Assembly (NCBI GenBank): GCA_035771175.1
Contig: CM069607.1
Span: 11,094,501-11,158,500, forward strand
Length of the DNA: 64,000 nt
Source of the DNA: Paratinospora sagittata
Lineage: Eukaryota > Streptophyta > Magnoliopsida > Ranunculales > Menispermaceae
Direction: 5' to 3'
Under the pieces are notes generated by a model, which did not search any database, was not told where the DNA came from, and worked only from the letters and a program-made list of their open reading frames with translations. Each line of letters starts with the position of its first letter. Position 1 is the first letter of the stretch. Below are positions 45,474 to 56,509 of the stretch, in pieces. The translations under genes and the position numbers were made by a program.

Positions 45474-46417
45474 CCAAGTGGGTAAAATAGTTCGTGAATA
45501 TAAAAATTAATAAAGGAAACTTTATAATCAAATATCACATAAACACAACAAGCATCATAAACAGCGCAACATATGCATGCATGACATCGTCTTGTAATGG
45601 TTCCATGATTGTACGGTGCCCTGAGTTCACGTACAGATGTCCATACCCCAGGTAAACTCGGATTCTCATTGTACGTCCCTCCCCAAGGTCGTCGCCTTGG
45701 ATTCAGGTACAGATGTCCATCCCTAGGTAAACTTGGGTTCTCATTGTACGTCCCTCTCCAAGGAAATATCAAGAATAGTGAGCATTGCTTATAACTATTC
45801 TGTGGATCATAAACCACTTACGTCCCTAGGTGGTGTTTATGTAAGATGCCAATGCATGAGCAGGTCTGGTCTTTACTAACATTAGACAGGATTTGGCAAC
45901 GTCTAGTGATTCTTATCAGGTTAGTATCACCACATGCAAAGTTAAGATGTTCAGTATCACTTTTACAAGCTGATAGCTTTCAAATAAGACCAACCAAATC
46001 AATTTCCAGTTTGAGAGGTGAGACACGAGGTCTACTTAAGTATCAATCGTCTAGAGTAGCACGTTGCCTCTTGTTCACTATTTAAAGTTACTGAGGACAA
46101 GACAATGTCTGGTTGAGTCAAATTGACCACTAATCCGGCATACTAACAGTGTAATACATGAACTCCGAATATACAGGCATAAGAATGACAGGTATGAACA
46201 TTATACGCAATAATGTAATGCAAATGAACAGTAGACATAATGAAAAATGAATGTAAACTTTAATAAAAGTTATAATACACGCAAACCTATGTTTGTTCCC
46301 CACCTTCAGATAATAACTCCTAGATTTGGCACCTTCCCCAGAGCAAAACCTCGTTGCACCGCGAAGAGAGTCTCGAAAAGAGAGTCTCACAAAAAGAAGA
46401 TAAAAACTCAATAAGAG

Positions 46418-46448
<31 letters not shown>

Positions 46449-46576
46449 TAGAGAGAGAAATTAGCAAGTGATTGGTGTGAAAAAATACTAAAGGGGAGGG
46501 GGGCTTTTTATAGCCAAAAAAGTACCCGAAGTTCAAATAATTAATTTTTTTTTTTGTGCAAACCTAGGGTATTGCA
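45474..46576 (-). repeat. Element J 5' LTR, truncated at its 3' end
   Basis: It matches the other family LTRs from the TGTAATACCC-type start (here read tattgca on the plus strand at 46571-46576) to the acccactgg region, then breaks off. About 300 bp of LTR end are missing. A (GA)n stretch lies near 46420-46460. Confidence 0.88.
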
Positions 46577-46581
46577 TGATT

Positions 46582-47427
46582 GGTACTTAAGTAGATCTCG
46601 TGTCTCACTTCTCAAACTGAAGACTGGTCTGATTGGTTTTATTTGAAAGCTATCAGCTTGTACAAGTGATACTGAACATCTTAACTTTACACGTGGTGAT
46701 ACTGACTTGATAAGAATCACCAGACGTTGCCAAATCCTGTCTAATGTTAGTAAAAACCTGACCTGCTCATGCATTGGCATCATACATAAAAACTACCTAG
46801 GTACGTTAGTGGTTTATGGTCCACAAAATAGTTAGAAGCAATGCTCACTATTATTGATATTTCTCTGGAGAGCGGCGTATAATGAGAACCCGGGTTTACC
46901 TGGGAATGAACATCTGTACGTGAATCCGAGGCGTCGTTCCTGAGGAGGGACGTACAATGAGAACCCGAATTTACCTGGGGTATGGACATCTGTACGTGAA
47001 CTCAGGGCACCGTACAATCATGGAACCATTACAAGACGATGTCATGCATGCATATGTTGCGCTGTTTATGATGCTTGTTGTGTTTATGTGATATTTGATT
47101 ATGAAGTTTCTTTTATTAATTGTTATATTCACGAACTATTTTACCCACTGGGCAATAGCTCACCTCGTTGTTATCAAATTTTTCTCAGGAGATTAGGATG
47201 GACTGGGTGGAGGTTTTTGGGCCCATATTTTATTACCCTTGTTAATTATAGGGAGATTTTGGGAGGATGTTCCCTCAATCATATGTTGTACAAAGATTCA
47301 TTCTAAAATTAATATAATCAAATTTGTACTCCATTGTGTTCCTGCACACTCAGTTATTGTTATAATGCATTCGCAATCCATCCGTGAGTATTCCATTGGT
47401 TTAAGCGCGTTCAGGCGGGGTGTGACA
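46582..47427 (+). repeat. Element I 5' LTR, second part
   Basis: It resumes with ggtacttaagtag, as in the 3' LTR of I after cgatt, and ends GGGGTGTGACA followed by the primer site. The right target duplication of J (tgatt) precedes it. Confidence 0.9.
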
Positions 47428-47432
47428 TTTAA

Positions 47433-47444
47433 TGGTATCAGAGA
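47433..47444 (+). promoter_or_regulatory. Primer binding site of element I
   Basis: TGGTATCAGAGA five bases after the LTR: the initiator-Met tRNA site with the last base changed. Confidence 0.85.
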
Positions 47445-47489
47445 GAAAGGTCCACGGCCCGCCCAAGTCCACCAATTAGGAGAACAAAT

Positions 47490-47495
47490 TTATAT

Positions 47496-47526
<31 letters not shown>

Positions 47527-47530
47527 TTAG

Positions 47531-47568
<38 letters not shown>
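47490..47568. repeat. (AT)n microsatellite at an internal deletion
   Basis: Two long AT/TA runs separated by a short gtatatatttagaac segment, followed immediately by RNase H coding sequence. It occupies the place where gag, protease and RT should be. Confidence 0.9.
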
Positions 47569-47570
<2 letters not shown>

Positions 47571-48859
47571 ACGCATAACATCGAGGCAACTGAAGATTCA
47601 TGAGGGTAATTACCCAACGCATAACTTAGAACTTGAAACTGTCGTATTTGCACTGAAGTTATGGCATCATTACTTATAAGGTGAACGGTTTGAGGCTTCT
47701 CGGATCACAAGAGTCTTAAGTACATTTACACTTTGAGAAACCTAAACCTTTGCCAAAGACGATGGTTGGAATTCTTGAAAGATTATGACTTTTAACTCCA
47801 GTACCATCCCGGTAAGGCCAATGTTGTCGCAGATGCCCTGAGTAGAAAATTTTATATTGCTTGCACTCTTAACTTCGAGACGAGGAAGTTGGCTATAGAG
47901 ATGAAGAATTTTAACCTACAACTAATTGAGGAGGGTGGAAGATCACGACTCTCTCAATTATCAGCCAACTCTGAGCTGGTTCAAAAGATTTCAGCAGCTC
48001 AGGCCAATGACCCTATGTTAATGGAGAAATGAGAACTTCTACTCAGCGACAGGACCTTCCTCACTGGTCGGTCTCTGAAGACGGGGTCGTTTTCCACAAA
48101 AAAACGCCTTAGTCTACCGAACTATCCAAGTTTGGAAAGAAGTACTAACTGAAATGCACTGTTCGAGGTTCGCTATGCATCCTGGGGGAGACAAGATGTA
48201 CAAGGATGTCAAGCGACAATTCTGGTTTTCTGGAATGAAGAAGGCTATTGCAGACTTCGTTGCTACATGTCTCGTTTGCCAGCAAGTAAAGGCAGAACGC
48301 AGACTACCCACTGGACTTCTTCAGCCTTTACCTATTGAAGAATGGAAGTGGGAGAATATTGCAATGGATTTTGTTACGGCCTTACCTTGAAATATAAAAT
48401 GCAAGATGCAGTCTGGGTTATCATTGACAGACTTACAAAGTCTGCACACTTTTTGCCAATAAAGTTCACAGATAACTTTGCCAAGCTTGTCGAATTATAT
48501 GAGAGAGAGATCGTACGCCTCCATGGCATACCACTCACGATTGCTTCTGATCAAGACCCTCTATTCACCTCAAAATTCTGGCAGAGCTTCCAGAGTAGAA
48601 TGGGCTCCAAGATCACCCTGAGCACAACTTTTCACCCTCAGATTGACGGGCAGTCAGAGCGATTGATCTAGATTTTAGAGGATATGTTACGATGCTACAT
48701 TTTGGATTTTCATGACGGATTGGCAAACCAGTTACATTTGGCTGAGTTTGCATACAACAACAGCTACCAAACCAGTATCGGCATGGCCTTGTACGAGGCT
48801 CTCTATGGTCGCCCTTGCAGATCTCTGGTATGCTGCTTAGATATGGCAGATCGACAGCA
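47571..48859 (+). pseudogene. Element I RNase H remnant and integrase, 5' part
   Basis: [31 protein letters not shown] is the end of gypsy RNase H. Across frames it is followed by the integrase zinc region (MHPGGDKMYKDVKRQFW, CLVCQQVKAERRLPTG), the core (AMDFVTALP, then WVIIDRLTKSAHFLPIKF, ASDQDPLF, FHPQIDGQSE) and AEFAYNNSYQTSIGMALYEALYGRPC. It stops at 48859 where H is inserted (duplication gttgg). It closely resembles J but carries different stops and shifts. Confidence 0.88.
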
Positions 48860-48864
48860 GTTGG

Positions 48865-51802
48865 TGTGGCGACCCTGCACCCCGGACCACCAACCCCGCA
48901 AGGAATGGTGTGCGGAATTCCGGGGCGGGACGTCCGACGTAGGCATCTCCAACCACTTCTCAACCTCCGTGAGGTGGTAGAGACCCTACGAGCCTTATCC
49001 CAAACAACGACATAATATAAAAAGGTACTAAACAAAACTACCAACCGTATTAATCATCTAAGACAAGAGATACTCCATAAAAAATGAACCATAAATAACA
49101 CCGTCATAATCCCTACAGTCCGTCAAGATTGACATACACGTAAAGTCCAAAGCTATGGGTACAAAAAAAACCCTCATGTGCCCACATGGTCTATCTAACA
49201 AGTCTCAACTCACCCATACCACAATGTGGTCAGTGTTATTATTACATAGTCCAAAATATAATACATCAAAATTTCAAACACAATTAAATCAAAATGCCTC
49301 TCAACTCACATCGAGGCCTTGGATTCTCTCACTGGCAAGACCCTCAATATATGACTACTCCTTTGCCCTTATTCAGGACAGAAGGACCTGAAAGAGGAAA
49401 ATGAGGGTGAGCCAACGGTGCCCAGTGAATAGAATTCAAATATGCTATCAATACTCATCAATAAATATCATGTATGCATGTCAATGTGTAGCATGATTAA
49501 AAGCTAATAACATATAGATATCAAGCATTTATAATAAGTTCGATGCAAGTAAAAGCTTATCAATTTGGATCCACATTCCACATGCATTGGGGTTACTAGT
49601 GCACGTCTATTTCACCGTACCGTTGACCCCAATCATGTTTATTTGGGGTTACTAGTGCACGTCTATTTCACAGTACCGTTCTCATCCCCAAATATTTCTT
49701 TTTTAAAGCCCTCCTATGACAAGGTTAAGTCCCCCTATTAGCCAGATAGATGGGCCCAACCAAAGTCTTAAGGTTTTCTCAAATCAATGCATCATTCAAA
49801 ACGTTAGAACACATTCATGCTTTCAACATACAATATATATATAAGTGATATGATGACATAAAAGATATAATCATAAATGAAGTCTACTCACAACCAAGCC
49901 TCGCAAGAGTATCTAACCACACACGGACACCAAACCGAATCAATCCAATCAAGGTCTTGAAACATTCATCAATATCCAACCATACATCAATTTCTATGTT
50001 TAATCACATAGACATTACACATCAACCCTAAATCAGCCCACATATAGACAATATGCCTAAATCCCATCTAATCCCACTGTTCATCTCATATCACATAACT
50101 TAGGCCTCTAATGCATAGTTCTCATTCATAAACCATTCTATTATTCAAAAATACTGATTTTCAATTCCTTAGGCATAAACATGCTCAAATTGGGCCACTT
50201 GATCACAAGTAGGCATAACCCATGATATGGTCACAACCACCAAATCAGTAGCATAGTCAACCCTAATCATGCTTAACTGAACATAAGTTGCATCAATTCA
50301 ATGATTCTAGGCCAAAAGCATCAAAAGCCCTAAAATATGAAATTTTTCATACTTAGGCCATATTGCCGATTTACACTAGGTCACCATGTTCAGCCATGTA
50401 TATCACTGATTTTGCATCATGGGTTCATCAACAATGGCAACTAGGTCAACATAGTTGACATGCAAGCTATTTGGAAAGGTCTAAGTTCATATTCTAAATT
50501 TAGGTCTAATACAAGCAACCCTACCAATTCTTCATTTAATATTCTGTTCAGATGTATCAATTTCTCAACAGAAATATTTAATCACAAAATTAATCGTACA
50601 GATTGAAGTATGATAAGAAACAAACCTTTTGTCTAAAAATAAGCTCAATCCAACGGTGGACCGAAAAGAGAAGTCTATTTGATGGACAAGTCTCTAATCA
50701 GATAATTTCTCCTTTCCTGCTGCAAATACTCGACTTCAGATGACTATATATCTCACAACATACGTAACCCATAAACATCTCCACCGGTCATAATGTAGAA
50801 CGATAAGTTTTAAACCACATGCCCAAATATCATATCCATCCACGGTGATTTAGGCGATCTATTTGTTTCATCGAAACTGCGCGAGAAATCTAGACTTTCC
50901 GACCAGCTTTGTTTGAGAGGTTATATCTCTTAGACAAAACCTCTAATCAAGATCTCCACTGACCAGAATGAATAACCATAGGCTACGAACTTTCTGACAA
51001 ATTTTGAGCTCAATCTGACCATATATCCTGAAGATTCAGCTCTTTGATGAAAACGTTGCAGAGATTTTCCTCAAGCAACTCTCTCGTTCTTTTTCTTCTT
51101 CTTTCCTTTCTCTTTTTTTTTTTTCCTTTCCCTCCACTCACCTCACTCTCTAGCACTTCCTTGGAGAAGAGAAGTGGGCATGGGACACTTTTCCACTTTC
51201 ATGCACCAACCTTGACATGTGTTGGAGAGGAGAAATGGGGCATGAGACACTTGTCCATTTCCATGCACCAACTTGACCTGTGTTGGTCTCATGCACGAAC
51301 TTGACATGTGTTGGAGAAGAGAAATGGGGCATGGGACACTTGTCCATTCTCATGCACCAACTTGACATGTGTTTTAGAAGAGAAATGGGGCATGGGACAC
51401 TTGTCCATTCTCATGCACCATCTTGACATGTGTTGGTCTCATACTACCCATACCAAGCACATGTACTTTAACCAATATCATGCTCCCATGTATTTTAAAT
51501 GTCCAATCATTTAATACACCAAATTTTCATTCTCATTTATCCTTTTATTCAATCAATCCTAACCCATATCAATTCATGGTTTAATGGGCCCATGCATAAA
51601 TAATAACATATGCATTATACTTTAATTTAACATGACCCATATACAATTTATAATGCACATATTTATATACATTATTAAGCATCAAATATACAAACATTAA
51701 ACAACCATCAAACAAACACCAAACATATCAAGGCAACACATAGAGTTTGGGCAAAATGCGATTGGGTTATGGGCTAGATTAAATAATTTTCAGGGCGTCA
51801 CA
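48865..51802 (-). repeat. Element H 3' LTR
   Basis: 2,938 bp. It contains a two-copy repeat (ttactagtgcacgtctattt) near 49600-49680 and a roughly 60-bp variable tandem repeat at 51165-51440. Confidence 0.95.
51165..51440. repeat. About 60-bp tandem repeat inside H 3' LTR
   Basis: Units built on ggagaagagaaatggggc, gacacttgtccatt and cttgacatgtgttgg are repeated about four times, with one partial unit. The same array has about four units in the 5' LTR (58800-59050) and one in solo LTR G (about 22420-22485). Confidence 0.85.
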
Positions 51803-51813
51803 TCACACCCACC

Positions 51814-53475
51814 TTAGAATGAACTTCGTCCTCGAAGTTTTAAGGTTAAGAAATTACCTAAGCCCATGAACTCGGCAAAGTGCTCCTTCATGTAGTCCTC
51901 ACGCTCCCAAGTAACCTGCTCCTCACCATGGAACTGCCATCTCACCTTAACCATCAGAATCTCGCAGTTACGTAACCTCTGGACCTTCCTGTCAAGTATC
52001 TGAATAGGTTCCTCATCATAAGTCCCATCCTGCCTCAGTTCAATGTTCCTCCAGTCCAAGACGTGATCAAAATCACTCTTGTACACTCTCAGCATTGACA
52101 CATGAAAGACATTGTGGACTGCTGCAAACTGAGGTGGCAAGGCTAATCAGTAAGCGACAGGGCCAATTCGTTCTTAAACCTCGAACGACCTAATAAATCT
52201 CAGAGCGAGCTTACCTTTTATCCCAAATCTCATCTGGCCCTTCTGAGGTGAGACCTTCAATAAAACTTGGTCACCCACCTCGAACTCTACGGTCTTCCGC
52301 TTGGCATCAGCGTAACTCTTCTGCCTGTCTTGGGCTACCTTCATATTATGCTTGATCATCTTAATCTTCTCTATGTGTTCTTGTACAAACTCTGGTCCCA
52401 TCACTGCAATATCCCCTACCTCCGTCCAACAGACCGGAGATCTACATGGTCTACCATACAATGCCTCAAAAAGAGCCATGTCAATATTGGACTGATAGTT
52501 GTTGTTGTACGTGAACTCACACAGATGTATGTACTCTTCCCAGTTACCACTGGACTCAAGGACACAAGCTCGAAGCATATCCTCCAAAATCGATATCAAC
52601 CTCTCAGACTGGCCATCTGTCTGAGGGTGAAAAGCTGTACTGAGATCTAGTCTAGTGCCGAGCTACCTCTGCAACCCCTGCCAGAATACCGATATAAACC
52701 TCGGATCCCTATCTGACACAATCAAAACTGGCACTCCATGTAATCTGACTATCTCCCGCATATAGAGTCTGCTCAGCTTGTCCATAGAATCCCTAGTGTT
52801 CACCGGTAGAAAGTGAGCGGACTTAGTCAAGCAATCAATAATAACCCAAACAGCATTATGTCTCCTCGGGGTGTTGGGTAATCCCATAACAAAGTCCATA
52901 GTGATATGCTCCCACTTCCACTCAGGAATGGCAAGCGGTTGCATCTGCTCTCCAGGCCTCTGATGCTTAGCTTTGACTCTCTGACAGATCTCACACCTCT
53001 GAATGAACTGAGCTATCTCTCTCTTCATGTCGGGCCACCAATACATTCTTTTCATATCATGATACATCTTGGTTTCGCCAGGATGAATAGCATAATGAGA
53101 TCTGTGAGCCTCTTGGAGAACACTCTGTCTGAGTCGTGGATCTGCGAGAACCCATAAACGTCCCCTAAATCTCAAGGCACCATCAGATGACAAATGCCAA
53201 TCAGTAAAATCATTGCTCTCAGCCCAAGACTTGTACATCACATAATCAACGTCAAGTCTCTGTTGGTCAATCACCTCCTGGACCTGTGTAGGTTGAGCTC
53301 TCATCTGAGCACATATCACAATCTGATCTGAAGGGGTAGCACGTATACTCATAACCGTAGCCGCCTCAAGTAGTCTCCACTCATGAGACATCTGGCTTGC
53401 TACCATAACTGTCTCTACCCGCTTCCTGCTCAACGCATTAGCCACTACATTGGCTTTACCTGGGTGGTATTCCAA
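51814..53475 (-). pseudogene. Element H integrase and chromodomain-like tail
   Basis: One frame with two stops (TAG at 52665-52663, TAA near 52174). The zinc region is HRSHYAIHPGETKMY with CEICQRVKAKHQRPG. The core carries TMDFVMGLP, VSDRDPRF and TDGQSERLI, that is the D, D and E residues. Then come AEFAYNNN-type CEFTYNNNYQSNI, FEVGDQVLLKVSPQKG, FHVSMLRVYKSD. The C-terminal LDRKVQRLRN-MVKVRWQFHGEEQVTWERE is chromodomain-like. The length is as expected for the family. It would insert the element DNA. Confidence 0.9.
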
Positions 53476-53501
53476 TGTAAAATCATAGTCTTTGAGGAGC
53501 T

Positions 53502-54690
53502 CTAACCACTTCTTTGCCTCATGTTCAATTCCTTTTGAGAGAACAAATACTTGAGGCTCTTATGGTCAGAATACAAAGTGAATCTCTCACCATAGAGATA
53601 ATGCCTCCAAATCTTCAAAGCAAAAACCACTGCGGCCAGTTCTAAGTCATGAACAGGATAGTTCTTTTCATGCACCTTCAACTGCCTCGATGCATAAGCA
53701 ACGACCCTATCCTTCTTCATCAATAAGCAACCCAAGCCGATACAAGAGGCATCAGTATAGATAACCAACTCCTGATCAGGCTCTGGCAAAATCAACACTG
53801 GCGTAGATGTCAATCTTTTCTTTAGCTCTAAAAAGGAGTTCTCACACTCCTCGGTCCATACAAAGGACACATCTTTCTGGGTGAGCCTAGTCATAGGCGT
53901 AGCTATCTTGGAGAATCCCTGAACTAATCTCCTATAGTAACCAGCTAACCCAAGAAAGCTTCTGATCTCGGTCACTGTGGTAGGTCTAGGCCAACTGATA
54001 ATGGCTTCAACCTTAGACGGATCAACTGAAATCCCCTCATAACTCACCACATGACCTAAGAACTTCACTTCGGTGATCCAAAACTCGCATTTTCTCAGCT
54101 TTGCATATAGCCTATGCTCTCTCAGAGTCTGCAAGGTCACTCTGAGGTGTTCCTCATGCTCAGCCCGAGTCTTGGAATATACCAATATGTCATCAATGAA
54201 GACGATGGCAAACTTATCCAGATACTGCCTAAAGACCCTCTACATCAGGTCCATGAACATCGCCGGTGCATTAGTCACACCAAATGGCATCACAAGGAAC
54301 TCAAAATGTCCATAGCGGGTTCTGAAAGCTGTCTTAGGCACATCCTCCACCCTGATCCTCAGCTGATGATACCCGGAGCGCAAATCAATCTTTAAAAAAT
54401 ACCTCGCTCCTCTCAACTGATCAAACAAGTCATCAATCCTTGGGAGAGGATATTTGTTCTTGATGGTCACCCTGTTCAATTAGCGATAGTCGATGCACAA
54501 CCGCAAGCTCCCATCTTTCTTTTTCACAAAAAGAACTGGAGCTCCCCAGGGTGACACGCTGGGGCAAATAAAACCCTTAGCTAATAACTCCTCGAGCTAT
54601 TTCTGCAACTCTCTCAACTCGGCTGGTGCCATTCTATATGGTGCCATGGAGATAGGCTTCGTGCCAGGGACTAGTGTCGATAAATGACTC
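53502..54690 (-). pseudogene. Element H reverse transcriptase and RNase H
   Basis: The domain starts after the protease linker with [13 protein letters not shown], then [61 protein letters not shown], a TAG at 54242-54240, and [11 protein letters not shown] (catalytic box). RNase H motifs follow: [36 protein letters not shown] and [11 protein letters not shown]. Further stops occur near 54600 and 54480, and a frameshift near 53510 separates it from integrase. Confidence 0.92.
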
Positions 54691-55474
54691 TGCGTACAAG
54701 AGCACTTATGTGGCTGGCTGTACGAGAGTGGAACAATATTATGGCATCAATAAAGGCTGAGGGTATTAAGTCCCTATCACCCTGGGTAGGGGCACTCTGT
54801 GTGCAACCCAGACGTGACATCTTCCCAGCTACAGTACTCACCACTAACCATGTACTAGCCCAAATGGGAGTCAAATGCAAACTATCTACCATACGTCCAG
54901 ATATGAATGATAATGTAGACTCAGCATCAAATAATACATGCATAGAAGTACCACAAATAATAAGAGTACCTTCCACCAAAGTCCTGGATGTTGTCGGGTC
55001 TGGCTCAGTAGCTGCCTTCGTTGTCTCTCTGGCACTGGATTGCTGCACAAATCCCTGAGCTCTCTGAAAATTCGGACACTCTAACTTCTTATGCCCAGCC
55101 TGCCCACATTGATAACATAAGAACGGAGCCCTGGGCGCAGATGATCCAGTCTGAGATGTCGCCACATAGCCTCATCGACCTCTACCTCTGCCTCGGCCAG
55201 CAGTCTGTGGGAATGGGGGTCTCGATGCACTCGGTGCCTGAATGGAAATTAGGACAGGAGAGGAAACCACTAGTGAGGCCATCACACCAGTCTGAATCTG
55301 GGATGCCTTACTCTGAGCACCATCAGATTGTGCTCCTCCATAAAATTTTTTCTTCTTTCCCCATTTTCCCTTCTTCAATGGAGTCTGGAACTGTCCCCCA
55401 GGCTCTGCTTGTGAAGTCTGTTCACCTGGAGCTGCCCGTGTAGACATACCATCAACCCGCTCAGCCAACTCATA
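54691..55474 (-). pseudogene. Element H Gag C-terminus, zinc knuckle and protease
   Basis: A basic glycine/arginine segment ends GRGRGR before TGA at 55174-55172 (from CGA). Then a CCHC knuckle CYQCGQAGHKKLEC near 55090-55130 and the protease start VLFDAESTLSFIS. The catalytic D-S-G is changed to D-A-E. The frame then shifts. Confidence 0.85.
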
Positions 55475-56275
55475 CTATTTGGCCTTCTGGACCACTGTGG
55501 TAAAATCAGTCATCTTCATCACAGACAAGGCCTGTCGGATCGCAGGCCTTAGGTTCAAAGAAAACCTCATAATCTTGTCACTCGGCGTCTGAACTAACCC
55601 AGGGGCATAAACTGCGAGCTGCCTAAATCTGAGCTCGTACTCCCTGACTGACATGGTGCCCTGTGCGAGATTCAAAAACTCGAGTTGCTTAGCCTGTCTC
55701 TCAGTCTCTGGAACGTAAGCCTGTAAGAACGACCGTTTGAAGGTGTCCCAACTCATCACTGCCCCCTGTGTATCCAACGCTGAAAGCCACCAGTCTTCTG
55801 CATCATTCTTCAGTGTGTGAGCAGCACACAGGACCTGAGACTCCTCATCCAGCTCTAATGAGCAACTGATCTTCTCGACATTCTTCAGCCAATCTTCGGC
55901 CTTTTTCAAGTCGACCCCACTAGTGAATTCCTTAGGCTTTAGCTTCATGAACTTCTCTAGCAGTCTGATCCGCCGATCAGTGGGGTTCTCCACAACAATA
56001 GGAGCAGGTGTAGGCATAGGCTGAGGTACAACCATTTGAGGTCCTGCTGCCCCTGCAGCTCCACTAGCTTCGGCCCCACTAGTGCCCACCTCCTGAGGTA
56101 TTGTTTGAGGTGACTGTCGAGCAATAACCCCAACCAGCTGCACTAACGCTTGTATCTGTGCAGTCTGGGCTGCCATCAAGCGGCCCTGTGCCTTAATGAT
56201 CTTCTCCACCCTCCCCATCCGGTCATTATCGGATGGCCCTGTGTGTGGCTGTCTCAATCTCTCGCTCCTCCTCAT
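55475..56275 (-). pseudogene. Element H Gag core
   Basis: I chose the ATG at 56275-56273 (MRRSERLRQP) because upstream codons are hydrophobic leader sequence without family resemblance. The first 130 residues are polar and alanine/proline-rich. The Gag core (LLEKFMKLKPKEFTSG, AEDWLKNVEKI, AEDWWLSAL, WDTFKRSFLQAYVPE, QLEFLNLAQGTMSVREYE, RFSLNLRPAIR) is intact to TAG at 55477-55475, one C-to-T change from CAG. This is the best-preserved reading frame of the window. Confidence 0.92.
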
Positions 56276-56495
56276 GACACTGAGAAGTAGAAATACGAGC
56301 AACCACCACACATTAAAGAATTTAAAACATTAACAAAGCCTCATAACTACCCATATCATATAATACACACAGAAAATATGATAGTAAGGCTTTTAAGTTA
56401 GTTCCTTTAAGTTTTTTAATCACCTAAATCTCTCACCCAATTCCTAGGTCAAAGTCATCTAAGTCCAATACATAGACCAAACCTAGTAAAACCGG

Positions 56496-56507
56496 GCTCT
56501 GATACCA
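56496..56507 (-). promoter_or_regulatory. Element H primer binding site
   Basis: Minus-strand TGGTATCAGAGC two bases inside the 5' LTR. Confidence 0.92.
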
Positions 56508-56509
56508 AC

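Larger units (their letters stand above)
38380..46576 (-). mobile_element. Ty3/gypsy chromovirus-like element J, defective
   Basis: On the minus strand: truncated 5' LTR (45474-46576), gag, protease, RT, RNase H, integrase with chromodomain, an extra 3' frame, polypurine tract, 3' LTR (38380-39728). It is inserted in the 5' LTR of I. The target duplication is caatt (38375-38379) and tgatt (46577-46581), both one transition from cgatt, the sequence at this place in the other LTR copies. A deletion removed the 3' end of its 5' LTR and the primer site. The polyprotein has many stops and shifts. Confidence 0.9.

Noticed and set aside
51044..51514. Open frames on both strands with repeated peptide units (HLSI, CPMPHFSSP)
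   Set aside because: They are translations of the 60-bp tandem array in the H LTR; the same frames recur in the other LTR as part of non-coding repeat.
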